A stretch of DNA of 64,000 nt from Janthinobacterium sp. PAMC25594 (lineage in GTDB: Bacteria; Pseudomonadota; Gammaproteobacteria; Burkholderiales; Burkholderiaceae_D): positions 4,154,001 through 4,218,000 of the forward strand of contig NZ_CP080377.1 in the NCBI RefSeq assembly GCF_019443505.1, given 5' to 3'. Each line of letters opens with the position of its first letter. The stretch's first letter is position 1. This document shows positions 55,778 to 64,000 of the stretch, one piece after another. The notes beneath the pieces were generated by a model. The model worked only from the letters and a program-made list of their open reading frames with translations, had not been told where the DNA came from and did not search any database. The position numbers were made by a program, and so were the translations under genes.

Positions 55778-56551
55778 ATGAAAGCGCTCGCTCCCGGCAC
55801 CGTCATTTTTCACCGCCACCGCGGCTATGGCGTCATCACGTCCGTCAATCTGCTGACGGGCTGGATCGCCGCCCGTTTCGGCAGCGAAGCGCGCACCCTG
55901 GACCTGAACCTGTCGACCGACGATGTGCAGTTTGCCGATGGCGAAGCGATCCTGTTTCGCCGCGCGCCGCCCGACCGCATGCCGCATGCGCGCCTGATGA
56001 CCATGGTGCGCGAGCTGCACCAGGCCGGTTATCAAAAACTGTATCTGTATTCCTGGCCCAAGCCGTCCGGACTGCACTGGCGCTGGCATTTGTTTACGGG
56101 GCCGCGCGACTGGATGCAACGGCCCTGGCGCGAAGGCTGGTACGGTTCGGGCGCCGATTACAACGTCAACCCCGTGATGGGCTGGGGCGATACGCCCGGT
56201 GCCACCACCGGCGAGCTGATCGATGCCCTGGCGCGTTTCGATCCGCAGGGCCTGGCGCAGGCGCTGGGGCGCGACGACGACCATAGCGCGTGGTTTGGCC
56301 GCGTCTGCGACGCCTTGTTGCCCACCTACATGTACAGCCTGGACATGCAGCGTACCCCGGGCGAGCCCTTGCAGGACATGCCGCCCGTGCCGGTCGTGGC
56401 CGTGCGCACCGGCGTGGCGCCGTACCGTGGACCGGACATCGCCTGGCCACCCGGCTGGGCCGGCCTGTGGCGCGGCCGGCACGCGCTGCCCGCGCCCGCC
56501 ATCCGCATCACGGGCGAGCCTGACCTGCTCAAGGGGTTTCAGCGCTCCTGA
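55778..56551 (+). CDS. Conserved hypothetical protein with N-terminal SH3/Tudor-like segment
   Basis: The protein has 257 residues. The first 50 residues (KALAPGTVIFHRHRGYGVIT, then WIAARFGSEARTLDL) resemble the small beta-barrel found in CarD-type and UvrD-C-terminal modules (V.H..GxGxV pattern). The rest is rich in Trp, Pro and Asp (WRWHLFTGPRDWMQRPWREGWYG, then NVNPVMGWGDTPGA) and is not recognised. ATG 55778 is used, although an upstream ATG at 55757 is in frame. It overlaps the convergent dehydrogenase gene by 13 bp. Function unknown. Confidence 0.65.
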   Translation: MKALAPGTVIFHRHRGYGVITSVNLLTGWIAARFGSEARTLDLNLSTDDVQFADGEAILFRRAPPDRMPHARLMTMVRELHQAGYQKLYLYSWPKPSGLHWRWHLFTGPRDWMQRPWREGWYGSGADYNVNPVMGWGDTPGATTGELIDALARFDPQGLAQALGRDDDHSAWFGRVCDALLPTYMYSLDMQRTPGEPLQDMPPVPVVAVRTGVAPYRGPDIAWPPGWAGLWRGRHALPAPAIRITGEPDLLKGFQRS

Positions 56552-57552
56552 GCGGTTTGCCGCGCGTGCTGCAACACCTCGGGATTGAGCAGGCGCGTGC
56601 ATTCATGCTGCGCAAAATCGACGATGTTTTGCAAGGCGTAGCGAAAATACAGCTCATAGCTGTCACGCTCGACGTAGCCCAGGTGTGGCGTGGCCAGCAC
56701 GTTCGGCAGCAGCAGCAATGGCGCGCCGGGCGGCAATGGTTCATCCGTAAACACGTCCAGCGCGGCGGCGCCCGGACGTCCCATCTGCAGCGCCGCTTCC
56801 AGCGCGCCCTCGGCGACCAGTTCGGCGCGGCTGGTGTTGACGAAAAGCGCGTCTGGTTTCATGCGCGCCAGGTCTTCGCTTGTGACCAGGCCGCGTGTCG
56901 TTTCGGACAGGCGCAGGTGCAGGCTCAAGACGTCGGCCTGTTCAAAGAACGCTGCGCGTGAAACCGCCGCCGTATCGCCGGCCGCCACGGCCGCCGCGCG
57001 GCTCGCTTCGCTGCCCCACACGAGGATGGTCATGCCGAAGGCGCGGCCATAGCCGGCGATCAATTGACCGATCTTGCCGTAGCCCCAGATCGCCAGGGTG
57101 CGCCCTTTCAATACCGTCCCCAGCGTATTGCGCTTTGCTTCCAGCGACGAGGTCTGCCACAGCCCTTCCTGTAAATGTTGCGCGTACGGCACGATCTTGC
57201 GCTGCGCCGCCATGATCAGCGCCCACGTCAGTTCGGCCGGCGCCGTGGGCGAGCCGATGCCTTCCGCGATGGCGATGCCCAGTTCCGTGGCGGCCGCCAC
57301 ATCGATGTGGCCGCTGACCTTGCCCGTCTGCGAAATCAGTTTCAGGTTCGGCAGTTTCGACAGCAAGGCGCGGTTGAAACTGCTGCGTTCGCGGATCAGC
57401 ACCAGCGCGTCGAATGGCGCCAGGCGGATCGCCAGCTGACCCAGTCCCCGCGCCGTATTGCTGAACACTTTGACCTCGTGGCCATCGAGCAATTTGAAAC
57501 AATCGAGGCTGCGCACGGCATCCTGATAATCATCGAGTATGGCAATTTTCAT
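56539..57552 (-). CDS. D-isomer-specific 2-hydroxyacid dehydrogenase family protein
   Basis: The protein has 337 residues. The NAD-binding fold has WGYGKIGQLIAGYGRAFGM. The catalytic residues are visible: Arg in VNTSRAELV, Glu in DVFTDEPLPP and His in ATPHLGYV. It belongs to the SerA/LdhA-type superfamily; the substrate is not clear from sequence. It stands alone, divergent from pckG. Confidence 0.9.
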   Translation of the reverse strand: MKIAILDDYQDAVRSLDCFKLLDGHEVKVFSNTARGLGQLAIRLAPFDALVLIRERSSFNRALLSKLPNLKLISQTGKVSGHIDVAAATELGIAIAEGIGSPTAPAELTWALIMAAQRKIVPYAQHLQEGLWQTSSLEAKRNTLGTVLKGRTLAIWGYGKIGQLIAGYGRAFGMTILVWGSEASRAAAVAAGDTAAVSRAAFFEQADVLSLHLRLSETTRGLVTSEDLARMKPDALFVNTSRAELVAEGALEAALQMGRPGAAALDVFTDEPLPPGAPLLLLPNVLATPHLGYVERDSYELYFRYALQNIVDFAQHECTRLLNPEVLQHARQTAQER

Positions 57553-57880
57553 GGTAGATGGCCGATTTTAGTAAGAATTTGGTAGGGAAATAACAGGATA
57601 CGGGAAATGCTGAATAGCCTACTACATTAGTCAAGCTATTCTCCTACATTTTTGCGAGAATAGCTGTTTTGCGGGTGTACAATCGCCGGCACTTTTGAAG
57701 CTTCCTGATTATAGTTATAGCGCAAACTGTTCCCGCAGCCTGGGTGCATGATCCAGGTAAACGACACCAGAGCCCTGCCCGCGTGAAGACGCCGCCCGCA
57801 GTGAGCCGCAGCCACCTCTCAACGATGCTGCCAGTCTTGCCGGAATGACCAGAATTTCTTTTATTGGTATTGGAGGTAAT
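57553..57880. promoter_or_regulatory. 328-bp promoter gap between the dehydrogenase and pckG
   Basis: The gap holds three copies of GAATAGC spaced 23 bp apart (57612-57618 forward, 57635-57641 reverse, 57658-57664 forward). A -10-like TACAAT at 57678-57683 follows. The stretch from about 57700 to 57870 shows no other structure. GGAGGT at 57872-57877 is the pckG ribosome site. No gene was found. Confidence 0.5.
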
Positions 57881-59752
57881 ATGAATCAGCCCGTCATGGG
57901 TGGCGTCGCCGCACTCAACGTCCCAGCTTATATTAAACAACAGAAACTGATCAACTGGGTGGCCGACATTGCCGCGCTGACCAAGCCGGAGCGTATTTAC
58001 TGGTGCGATGGTTCGCAGGAAGAGTACGAGCGCCTGTGTGCCGAGATGGTTGCCAGCGGCACCATGAAAAAACTGAATGCCGACAAGCGCCCGAATTCCT
58101 ACCTGGCCTGCTCGGACCCGAGCGACGTGGCCCGCGTCGAAGACCGCACGTATATCTGCTCGGCAACAAAAGAAGCGGCCGGCCCGACGAATAACTGGAC
58201 CGAGCCTGGCGAAATGCGCCACACCCTGAACGGCCTGTTCGATGGCTGCATGCGCGGCCGCACCATGTACGTCGTGCCATTCTCGATGGGCCCGCTGGGC
58301 TCGCCGATCGCGCACATCGGCGTGGAACTGTCCGATTCGCCGTATGTCGCCGTCAACATGAAGGTCATGACCCGCATGGGCCGCGCCGTGTACGACGTGC
58401 TGGGTACCGATGGTGCATTCGTGCCGTGCGTGCACAGCGTGGGCGCACCGCTGGCTGCCGGTCAGCAAGACGTGAAATGGCCGTGCAACAGCACCAAGTA
58501 CATCGTGCATTTCCCGGAAACGCGCGAAATCTGGTCTTTCGGCTCCGGCTACGGCGGCAACGCCTTGCTGGGCAAGAAATGCTTCGCCCTGCGCATCGCC
58601 TCGAACATGGGCTACCAGGCAGCGCAGGCGTCCGACAACAACCCGGGCTGGCTGGCCGAACACATGCTGATCCTCGGTGTGGAATCGCCGGAAGGCAAGA
58701 AGCATTACGTCGCGGCAGCGTTCCCATCGGCTTGCGGCAAGACCAACTTCGCCATGCTGATCCCGCCGGCAAGTTTTAATGGCTGGAAAGTGACCACCAT
58801 CGGCGACGATATCGCCTGGATCAAGCCCGGTGCCGACGGCCGTTTGTACGCCATCAACCCGGAAGCCGGTTATTTTGGCGTTGCGCCGGGCACCAACGAA
58901 AAAACCAATTACAACTGCATGGCGTCCATGCGCGACAACACGATTTTCACCAACGTGGCGCTGACGGACGACGGCGACGTCTGGTGGGAAGGCTTGACGA
59001 AAGAAGCGCCAAGCCACCTGATCGACTGGCAGGGCAAGGACTGGACGCCGGCGTCCGGCACCAAGGCGGCGCACCCGAACGCGCGCTTCACTGTTGCTGC
59101 CACGCAAAACCCCGTGATCGACGCGGCCTGGGACGATCCGGCCGGCGTGCCGATCTCGGCCTTCATTTTCGGTGGCCGCCGCTCCACCACCGTGCCGCTG
59201 GTGACCGAAGCGCGCAACTGGGTCGAAGGCGTCTACATGGCCGCCACCATGGGGTCCGAAACGACGGCCGCGGCCGTTGGCCAGATGGGCGTCGTGCGCC
59301 GCGATCCATTTGCCATGTTGCCGTTTATCGGCTATAACATGAGCGATTACTTCCAGCACTGGCTGGACATGGGCGTCAAGGTGGGCAAGGTCAACCCGGC
59401 CGCCCTGCCGAAGATCTATTGCGTCAACTGGTTCCGCACGGACGAGGCAGGCAAGTTCGTCTGGCCTGGCTTTGGCGACAATATGCGCGTGCTGAAGTGG
59501 ATGCTGGAGCGTATCGAAGGCACGGCGGGCGGCGTGGAAAACCTGTTCGGCACGACGCCGCAGTATGGCGACCTGAACTGGGATGGCTTGCCATTCACGC
59601 AGCAACAGTTCGACACCATCACGTCGATCGACAAGGCGGCGTGGCGGGAAGAATTGAAATTGCATACGGAGCTGTTTGAAAAACTCGCGTATCATCTGCC
59701 GCAAGAATTGGCAGATCACAAGGCTGCGCTGGAAAAGCGGCTGAGTGCATAA
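57881..59752 (+). CDS. pckG: Phosphoenolpyruvate carboxykinase (GTP)
   Basis: The protein has 623 residues. The GTP-type signature FPSACGKTN lies at 281-289, with the reactive Cys and the phosphate-binding Lys-Thr. Other motifs include [21 protein letters not shown] and [14 protein letters not shown]. It converts oxaloacetate to PEP in gluconeogenesis. ATG 57881 is preferred because GGAGGT lies 3 bases upstream; an in-frame ATG at 57845 would add 12 residues. Length is normal for the GTP family. Expression is probably carbon-source dependent. Confidence 0.96.
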   Translation: MNQPVMGGVAALNVPAYIKQQKLINWVADIAALTKPERIYWCDGSQEEYERLCAEMVASGTMKKLNADKRPNSYLACSDPSDVARVEDRTYICSATKEAAGPTNNWTEPGEMRHTLNGLFDGCMRGRTMYVVPFSMGPLGSPIAHIGVELSDSPYVAVNMKVMTRMGRAVYDVLGTDGAFVPCVHSVGAPLAAGQQDVKWPCNSTKYIVHFPETREIWSFGSGYGGNALLGKKCFALRIASNMGYQAAQASDNNPGWLAEHMLILGVESPEGKKHYVAAAFPSACGKTNFAMLIPPASFNGWKVTTIGDDIAWIKPGADGRLYAINPEAGYFGVAPGTNEKTNYNCMASMRDNTIFTNVALTDDGDVWWEGLTKEAPSHLIDWQGKDWTPASGTKAAHPNARFTVAATQNPVIDAAWDDPAGVPISAFIFGGRRSTTVPLVTEARNWVEGVYMAATMGSETTAAAVGQMGVVRRDPFAMLPFIGYNMSDYFQHWLDMGVKVGKVNPAALPKIYCVNWFRTDEAGKFVWPGFGDNMRVLKWMLERIEGTAGGVENLFGTTPQYGDLNWDGLPFTQQQFDTITSIDKAAWREELKLHTELFEKLAYHLPQELADHKAALEKRLSA

Positions 59753-59838
59753 AGTTTAGTAGTGGGGGAGAAACACGCTGGCAAAGACTGGCGTGCGATA
59801 AATGACACGCCGGCAATGACTGGGGTGCTAGCAAAAAG

Positions 59839-59879
59839 AGAAACGGCGCGGATTGCATGAGCAATCCGCGCCGTTTTTT
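59839..59879. terminator. Bidirectional terminator between pckG and uvrA
   Basis: AACGGCGCGGATTGC and GCAATCCGCGCCGTT form a perfect 15-bp stem with loop ATGA and T runs on both strands. It sits 15 bp beyond the uvrA stop. Confidence 0.93.
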
Positions 59880-59894
59880 ATGGCGCTGCCGTCG

Positions 59895-62744
59895 TTATTG
59901 CTTGAGCAGCGGCCCCAGGTATTTCCCCGTCACGCTGGCCGGGTTCAGCGCCACGTCTTCCGGCGTGCCCGTGGCGATGATCTGCCCGCCGCCGGCGCCG
60001 CCTTCGGGGCCCAGGTCGACCAGCCAGTCGGCCGTCTTGATGACGTCCAGGTTGTGCTCGATGATGACGAGGGTGTTGCCCTGGTCGCGCAGGCGGTGTA
60101 TGACTTTCAGCAACAAATCGATGTCGTGGAAGTGCAAGCCCGTCGTCGGTTCATCGAGGATGTACAGGGTGCGGCCCGTGTCGCGCTTGGACAGTTCCAG
60201 CGACAGTTTGACGCGCTGCGCTTCGCCGCCGGACAAGGTGGTGGCGCTCTGGCCCAGCTTGATGTAGCCGAGGCCCACGTCGAGCAGGGTTTGCAGCTTG
60301 CGCGCGATCAAGGGCACGGGCTTGAAGAATTCATGCGCCTCTTCCACCGTCATGCCCAGCACTTCCGTGATGCTCTTGCCCTTGTAGTGCACTTCCAGCG
60401 TTTCGCGGTTGTAGCGCTTGCCGTGGCACACGTCGCACGGCACGTAGACGTCGGGCAGGAAGTGCATCTCGACCTTGATCACGCCATCGCCCTGGCACGC
60501 TTCGCAGCGGCCGCCCTTCACGTTGAACGAGAAGCGGCCCGCGCTGTAGCCGCGTTCCTTGGCCGTCGGCACGGTGGCGAACAGATCGCGGATCGGTGTA
60601 AACAAGCCCGTGTAGGTGGCGGGGTTCGAGCGCGGCGTGCGGCCGATCGGTGCCTGGTCGACGGAAATGACCTTGTCGAAGTGTTCCAGGCCGCTGATCG
60701 ATTCGTGCGGCGCCGGTTCCGTCTGCGAACCATATAAATGGCGCGACAGGGCCGGGTACAGGGTATCGTTGACCAGCGACGATTTGCCCGAGCCGGATAC
60801 GCCCGTCACGCACGTCATCAGGCCCACCGGCAAGCTCAGCGACACCTTCTTCAGGTTGTTGCCCGTCGCGCCAGTAATCACCAACTGCTTTTCCGGATTG
60901 CTGACATGGCGCTTGGCCGGCACGGCGATTTTCAGCTTGCCGTTCAGGTATTGCGCCGTCAGCGACTTCTTGTTCTTGAGAATATCTTGCAGGGTGCCTT
61001 CGGCGATGATTTCGCCGCCGTGCACGCCAGCGCCGATGCCCATGTCGACGATGTAGTCGGCCGTGCGGATGGCGTCTTCATCGTGCTCGACCACCAGCAC
61101 GCTGTTGCCGATGTCGCGCAAGTGTTTCAGCGTTTCGATCAGGCGGTCATTATCGCGCTGATGCAAGCCGATCGACGGTTCATCGAGCACATACATGACG
61201 CCCGTCAAACCGGAGCCGATTTGCGATGCCAGGCGGATGCGCTGTGCTTCGCCGCCCGACAGCGTGTCGGCGCTGCGGTCCAAGGACAGGTAATCGAGGC
61301 CCACGTTGTTGAGGAATTTCAGGCGCGAAATGATTTCCTTCACGACCCTGTCGGCGATTTCCTTCTTGGCGCCCGTCAGTTTCAGCTTTTCAAAAAATTC
61401 CAGCGTCTCGCGCAGCGGTTTGCCCGCCACTTCATAGATGGCGCGCTGCTGCTTGCCCGTGCCGACCTTGACGAAGCGCGCTTCCACGCGCAGGCGCGCG
61501 CCATCGCATGAGGGGCAGCATTTTTCATTGATGAACTTGGCCAGTTCTTCCTTGACGGCCATCGAGTCCGTCTCGCGGTAGCGGCGCTGCAGATTGTTGA
61601 CCACGCCTTCGAACGTGTGTTCCTTGATGACGGTGCGGCCCCGCTCGTTGACATAGGTAAACGGAATCACTTGCTTGCCGGAACCGTACAACACAGCTTG
61701 CTGGGCATTCAGTGCCAGCTGCTCGAACGGCATGTCCAGGTCGAATTCGTAAAACGCGGCCAGGTTCGACAGCATCTGGAAGTAAAACTGGTTGCGGCGG
61801 TCCCAGCCCTTGACGGCGCCCGACGCCAGCGACAGGTTCGGGAACGCGACGATGCGTTTCGGGTCAAAGAATTCAATGTGTCCCAGGCCGTCGCATTCCG
61901 GGCAGGCGCCCATCGGGTTGTTGAACGAAAACAAACGCGGTTCCAGTTCCTGCAGGGAATAGCCGCACACATTGCAGGCGAATTTATTCGAATACACGTG
62001 TTCCTGGGCGGTATCCATTTCGTAGGCAATGGCGCGGCCATCGGCCAGGCGCAGGGCCGTTTCGAAACTTTCCGCCAGGCGCTGCTTGATTTCCTGGTTC
62101 ACCTTGACCCGGTCGATGACGACGTCGATCGTATGTTTTTCCGTCTTCTTTAATTTCGGCAGGTCATCGACTTCATAGATCTTGGACGCATGCGTGCCGC
62201 TCTGTACGCGAAAGCGCACGAAGCCCTGCGCCTGCATCTGCTCGAACAGGTCGACGTGTTCGCCCTTGCGGTTGGCGACGACGGGCGCGAGTATCATCAG
62301 CTTGGTGTCTTCCGGCATGGCCAGCACGGCATCGACCATTTGCGACACGGACTGGGCGGCCAGCGCGTTTTCCGGGTGGTCGGGGCAGTACGGCGTGCCC
62401 ACGCGTGCGTACAGCAGGCGCAGATAATCGTGGATTTCCGTCACGGTGCCCACCGTCGAGCGCGGGTTATGCGATGTTGCCTTCTGTTCGATGGAGATGG
62501 CCGGCGATAAGCCCTCGATCAGGTCGACGTCCGGCTTTTCCATCAGCTGCAAAAACTGGCGCGCGTAGGCCGACAGCGACTCGACATAGCGGCGCTGGCC
62601 TTCCGCGTACAGGGTGTCGAAGGCCAGCGACGACTTGCCGGAGCCGGACAGGCCGGTAATCACGATCAGCTTATTGCGCGGCAAATCGAGATTGATATTC
62701 TTGAGGTTATGCGTGCGAGCGCCGCGAATGCGGATCTGTTCCAT
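59895..62744 (-). CDS. uvrA: Excinuclease ABC subunit A
   Basis: The protein has 949 residues. Walker A 1 is GLSGSGKS at 31-38 and Walker A 2 is GVSGSGKS near 660. The zinc modules CNVCG to CPEC and CEAC to CDVC are both present, along with signatures [12 protein letters not shown] and [12 protein letters not shown]. UvrA with UvrB finds bulky lesions for nucleotide excision repair. Length is normal. It is divergent from ssb around a LexA box, as in E. coli. Confidence 0.97.
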   Translation of the reverse strand: MEQIRIRGARTHNLKNINLDLPRNKLIVITGLSGSGKSSLAFDTLYAEGQRRYVESLSAYARQFLQLMEKPDVDLIEGLSPAISIEQKATSHNPRSTVGTVTEIHDYLRLLYARVGTPYCPDHPENALAAQSVSQMVDAVLAMPEDTKLMILAPVVANRKGEHVDLFEQMQAQGFVRFRVQSGTHASKIYEVDDLPKLKKTEKHTIDVVIDRVKVNQEIKQRLAESFETALRLADGRAIAYEMDTAQEHVYSNKFACNVCGYSLQELEPRLFSFNNPMGACPECDGLGHIEFFDPKRIVAFPNLSLASGAVKGWDRRNQFYFQMLSNLAAFYEFDLDMPFEQLALNAQQAVLYGSGKQVIPFTYVNERGRTVIKEHTFEGVVNNLQRRYRETDSMAVKEELAKFINEKCCPSCDGARLRVEARFVKVGTGKQQRAIYEVAGKPLRETLEFFEKLKLTGAKKEIADRVVKEIISRLKFLNNVGLDYLSLDRSADTLSGGEAQRIRLASQIGSGLTGVMYVLDEPSIGLHQRDNDRLIETLKHLRDIGNSVLVVEHDEDAIRTADYIVDMGIGAGVHGGEIIAEGTLQDILKNKKSLTAQYLNGKLKIAVPAKRHVSNPEKQLVITGATGNNLKKVSLSLPVGLMTCVTGVSGSGKSSLVNDTLYPALSRHLYGSQTEPAPHESISGLEHFDKVISVDQAPIGRTPRSNPATYTGLFTPIRDLFATVPTAKERGYSAGRFSFNVKGGRCEACQGDGVIKVEMHFLPDVYVPCDVCHGKRYNRETLEVHYKGKSITEVLGMTVEEAHEFFKPVPLIARKLQTLLDVGLGYIKLGQSATTLSGGEAQRVKLSLELSKRDTGRTLYILDEPTTGLHFHDIDLLLKVIHRLRDQGNTLVIIEHNLDVIKTADWLVDLGPEGGAGGGQIIATGTPEDVALNPASVTGKYLGPLLKQ

Positions 62745-63125
62745 GTGATTGCCTTGCTTTCAGTGAGTGGTGCGGCCGGCGCATTGTGCCTGGGTGCGGA
62801 TGAGGAGCCACAACGGGTCAACCTGTAACTATAGCCGGGTTTTGCTCTGCATGCCTGAGGCGTTCATGGGCGGATTGCGCCGCTAGGCGAACGTGCCCCG
62901 ACAAAGTTTGATACAGATGCGTGCAGACGTTTAAACACTGTATATAATACCAGTATTCAAGTTTCTTGTTTTCACCTGCCGTGAAAAAAACGTGCTGCCG
63001 CACGGGAGAGGGCGTCCGCCAGAAAGCGTGTGCTTTGCGCCGCGTGGTCGCTTATAATCCTCGTTTAGCACACTAAACTAACGCGCGGGACACCGGCTCC
63101 CGCTGCAGTTCATCAGGAGTTATTC
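62745..63125. promoter_or_regulatory. 381-bp divergent promoter gap between uvrA and ssb
   Basis: A LexA box lies near the middle (62936-62955). TATAAT at 63053-63058 is a likely -10 for ssb, 68 bp before its ATG. CAGGAG lies just before ATG 63126. No gene, riboswitch or RNA could be identified in the rest. Confidence 0.55.
62936..62955. promoter_or_regulatory. LexA (SOS) box between uvrA and ssb
   Basis: CACTGTATATAATACCAGTA has the CTG-N10-CAG core and an AT-rich centre. It is 191 bp upstream of uvrA and 170 bp upstream of ssb. The same uvrA-ssb arrangement is SOS-controlled in E. coli. Confidence 0.75.
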
Positions 63126-63644
63126 ATGGCATCAGTCAACAAAGTCATCATCGTCGGCAATCTGGGCCGTGACCCGGAAATCCGCTACATGCCTAGCGGC
63201 GACGCGATCGCCAACATCGCCGTGGCCACTTCGTACAAATCGAAGGACCGCAATACGGGCGAACAAAAAGAATTGACAGAGTGGCACCGTATCTCGTTCT
63301 TCGGCCGCCTGGCGGAAATCGTCGGCCAATACCTGAAAAAAGGCTCGTCCGTCTACGTCGAAGGCCGTCTGCAAACCCGTAAATACACGGACAAGGACGG
63401 CGTCGAGAAGTACGCAACCGACATCATCGCGGAACAGATGCAAATGCTGGGCGGTCGCTCCGGCATGGGCGGCGACGCCGGCGGTGGCGATGACAGCTAC
63501 GGCGGTGGTGGCGGTGGCGGCGGCTACGACGCCCCGGCCCCGCGCCAGGCGCCAGCCCCGCGTCCAGCTCCGGCCCCGGCACCACGCCCGGCACCGAAGC
63601 CAGCACCGAACTTCTCGGATATGGATGACGATATTCCGTTCTAA
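63126..63644 (+). CDS. ssb: Single-stranded DNA-binding protein
   Basis: The protein has 172 residues. The OB fold covers about 1-110 ([23 protein letters not shown], then [22 protein letters not shown]). A glycine-rich stretch (118-135) and an Ala/Pro/Arg repeat linker follow. The acidic tip DMDDDIPF is the conserved protein-binding tail for PriA, RecQ and others. CAGGAG before the ATG confirms the start. Confidence 0.97.
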   Translation: MASVNKVIIVGNLGRDPEIRYMPSGDAIANIAVATSYKSKDRNTGEQKELTEWHRISFFGRLAEIVGQYLKKGSSVYVEGRLQTRKYTDKDGVEKYATDIIAEQMQMLGGRSGMGGDAGGGDDSYGGGGGGGGYDAPAPRQAPAPRPAPAPAPRPAPKPAPNFSDMDDDIPF

Positions 63645-63669
63645 GACGCAATACGGCTCATCTGTAAAC

Positions 63670-63705
63670 AACGCCTCGCGAATCTTTGATTTGCGAGGCG
63701 TTTTT
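63670..63705 (+). terminator. Intrinsic terminator of ssb
   Basis: AACGCCTCGC (63670-63679) and GCGAGGCGTT (63693-63702) form a perfect 10-bp stem followed by more T residues, 25 bp after the ssb stop. Confidence 0.9.
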
Positions 63706-63867
63706 ATTGGATGTTTGGGTCTCTTTTCGGTGCTACCGGCCTTCAGTTCAAGCGGATAACCGCTCTCTTCCTTGATCTATGTTGGTGATCGCCATCATGG
63801 CCCCCCCTATAATTTAAGGACTGCTCTCAGCACGCCATCTGCAATGCCACACCAGAATAGGGAGACC

Positions 63868-64000
63868 ATGGTGGCTATTTCGACCAAAGCGCCCCTGGTT
63901 GTCGATCTTGACGGCACGCTGACGCCAACCGATACCCTGCTTGAATCGGTCGTCAAGGTGGTGAAGCAATCTCCGCTCAATTTGCTCCGCATGCCGTTCT
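63868..64000 (+). CDS. HAD-UbiA family prenyltransferase, N-terminal part (truncated by window edge)
   Basis: Forty-four codons are visible. LVVDLDGTLTPTDTLLESVVKV is the HAD phosphatase-like motif (DxDGT) found at the N-terminus of fused HAD-UbiA prenyltransferases, followed by KQSPLNLLRMPF. The membrane prenyltransferase part would lie beyond the window. The start is uncertain: ATG 63868 is 3 bases after GGAG, GTG 63871 is 6 bases after it, and ATG 63844 is in frame upstream. Confidence 0.6.
   Translation, partial: MVAISTKAPLVVDLDGTLTPTDTLLESVVKVVKQSPLNLLRMPF

Noticed and set aside
62818..63003. 61-codon frame in the uvrA-ssb gap
   Set aside because: No ribosome site or recognisable motif; it overlaps the LexA box.

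Overview
The window looks like a chromosomal segment of a GC-rich betaproteobacterium of the Oxalobacteraceae (Janthinobacterium/Massilia/Duganella-like). This is inferred from the protein types (RdgC, DUF3597, VF530, GTP-dependent PEP carboxykinase, short asparaginase, YgiQ), the high-GC codon use and GGGTCAGACCC-type short repeats. No phage, integrase, insertion sequence or CRISPR array was seen. It reads as core chromosome with a few accessory pieces.

Layout. 0-10 kb: the 3' end of tatC, then a run of leftward genes: a hendecad-repeat coiled-coil protein (DUF1640-like), a DUF885 metallopeptidase, a small PH-type membrane protein, a 1393-residue SNF2 helicase and an S9 peptidase that overlaps the helicase start. 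10-14 kb: hemE and priA, separated by an 844-bp AT-rich gap holding seven DnaA-box-like sites. This gap is the best replication-origin candidate in the window. Gene orientation changes around it: five leftward genes in a row lie to the left and about 31 of 43 protein genes point rightward on the right. 14-22 kb: argP, a flavoprotein disulfide reductase, a degenerate HD-GYP protein, an AtaL-like protein, the helicase rep, a type II toxin-antitoxin pair, slyX and a DUF6404 gene. 22-27 kb: two tandem paralogous secreted M3 metallopeptidases that share a promoter/leader hairpin, then VF530 and DUF4404 genes. 27.6-34.3 kb: a YgiQ radical SAM protein, then a four-gene cassette of zinc-ribbon membrane proteins and a glycine-zipper lipoprotein, which I regard as the least explained unit here.

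34-41.5 kb: an EamA exporter under two MarR-type palindromes, then a complete ribose operon (rbsB-A-C-R-K-D) under an 18-bp perfect LacI-type operator. 41.6-47.4 kb: an NMT1/PAS/GGDEF/EAL sensor, DUF3597, and ahpC-ahpF behind a near-consensus OxyR site. 47.5-50.6 kb: a CzcE-like periplasmic protein, a two-gene ABC system and a tandem duplication of a tRNA-Val/tRNA-Asp unit in which each copy has its own promoter and terminator. 50.6-64 kb: periplasmic oligopeptidase B, divergent from dinB with a LexA box between them; rdgC; a single-domain asparaginase; an orphan SH3-like protein; a 2-hydroxyacid dehydrogenase; pckG; then uvrA and ssb, divergent around a second LexA box; and the start of a HAD-UbiA prenyltransferase.

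How the parts connect: the window is rich in DNA replication and repair functions (putative origin, priA, rep, dinB, rdgC, uvrA, ssb, SNF2 helicase). Two of these loci carry SOS boxes. The peroxide-defence operon carries its own OxyR site, and the ribose operon includes its own repressor and operator.
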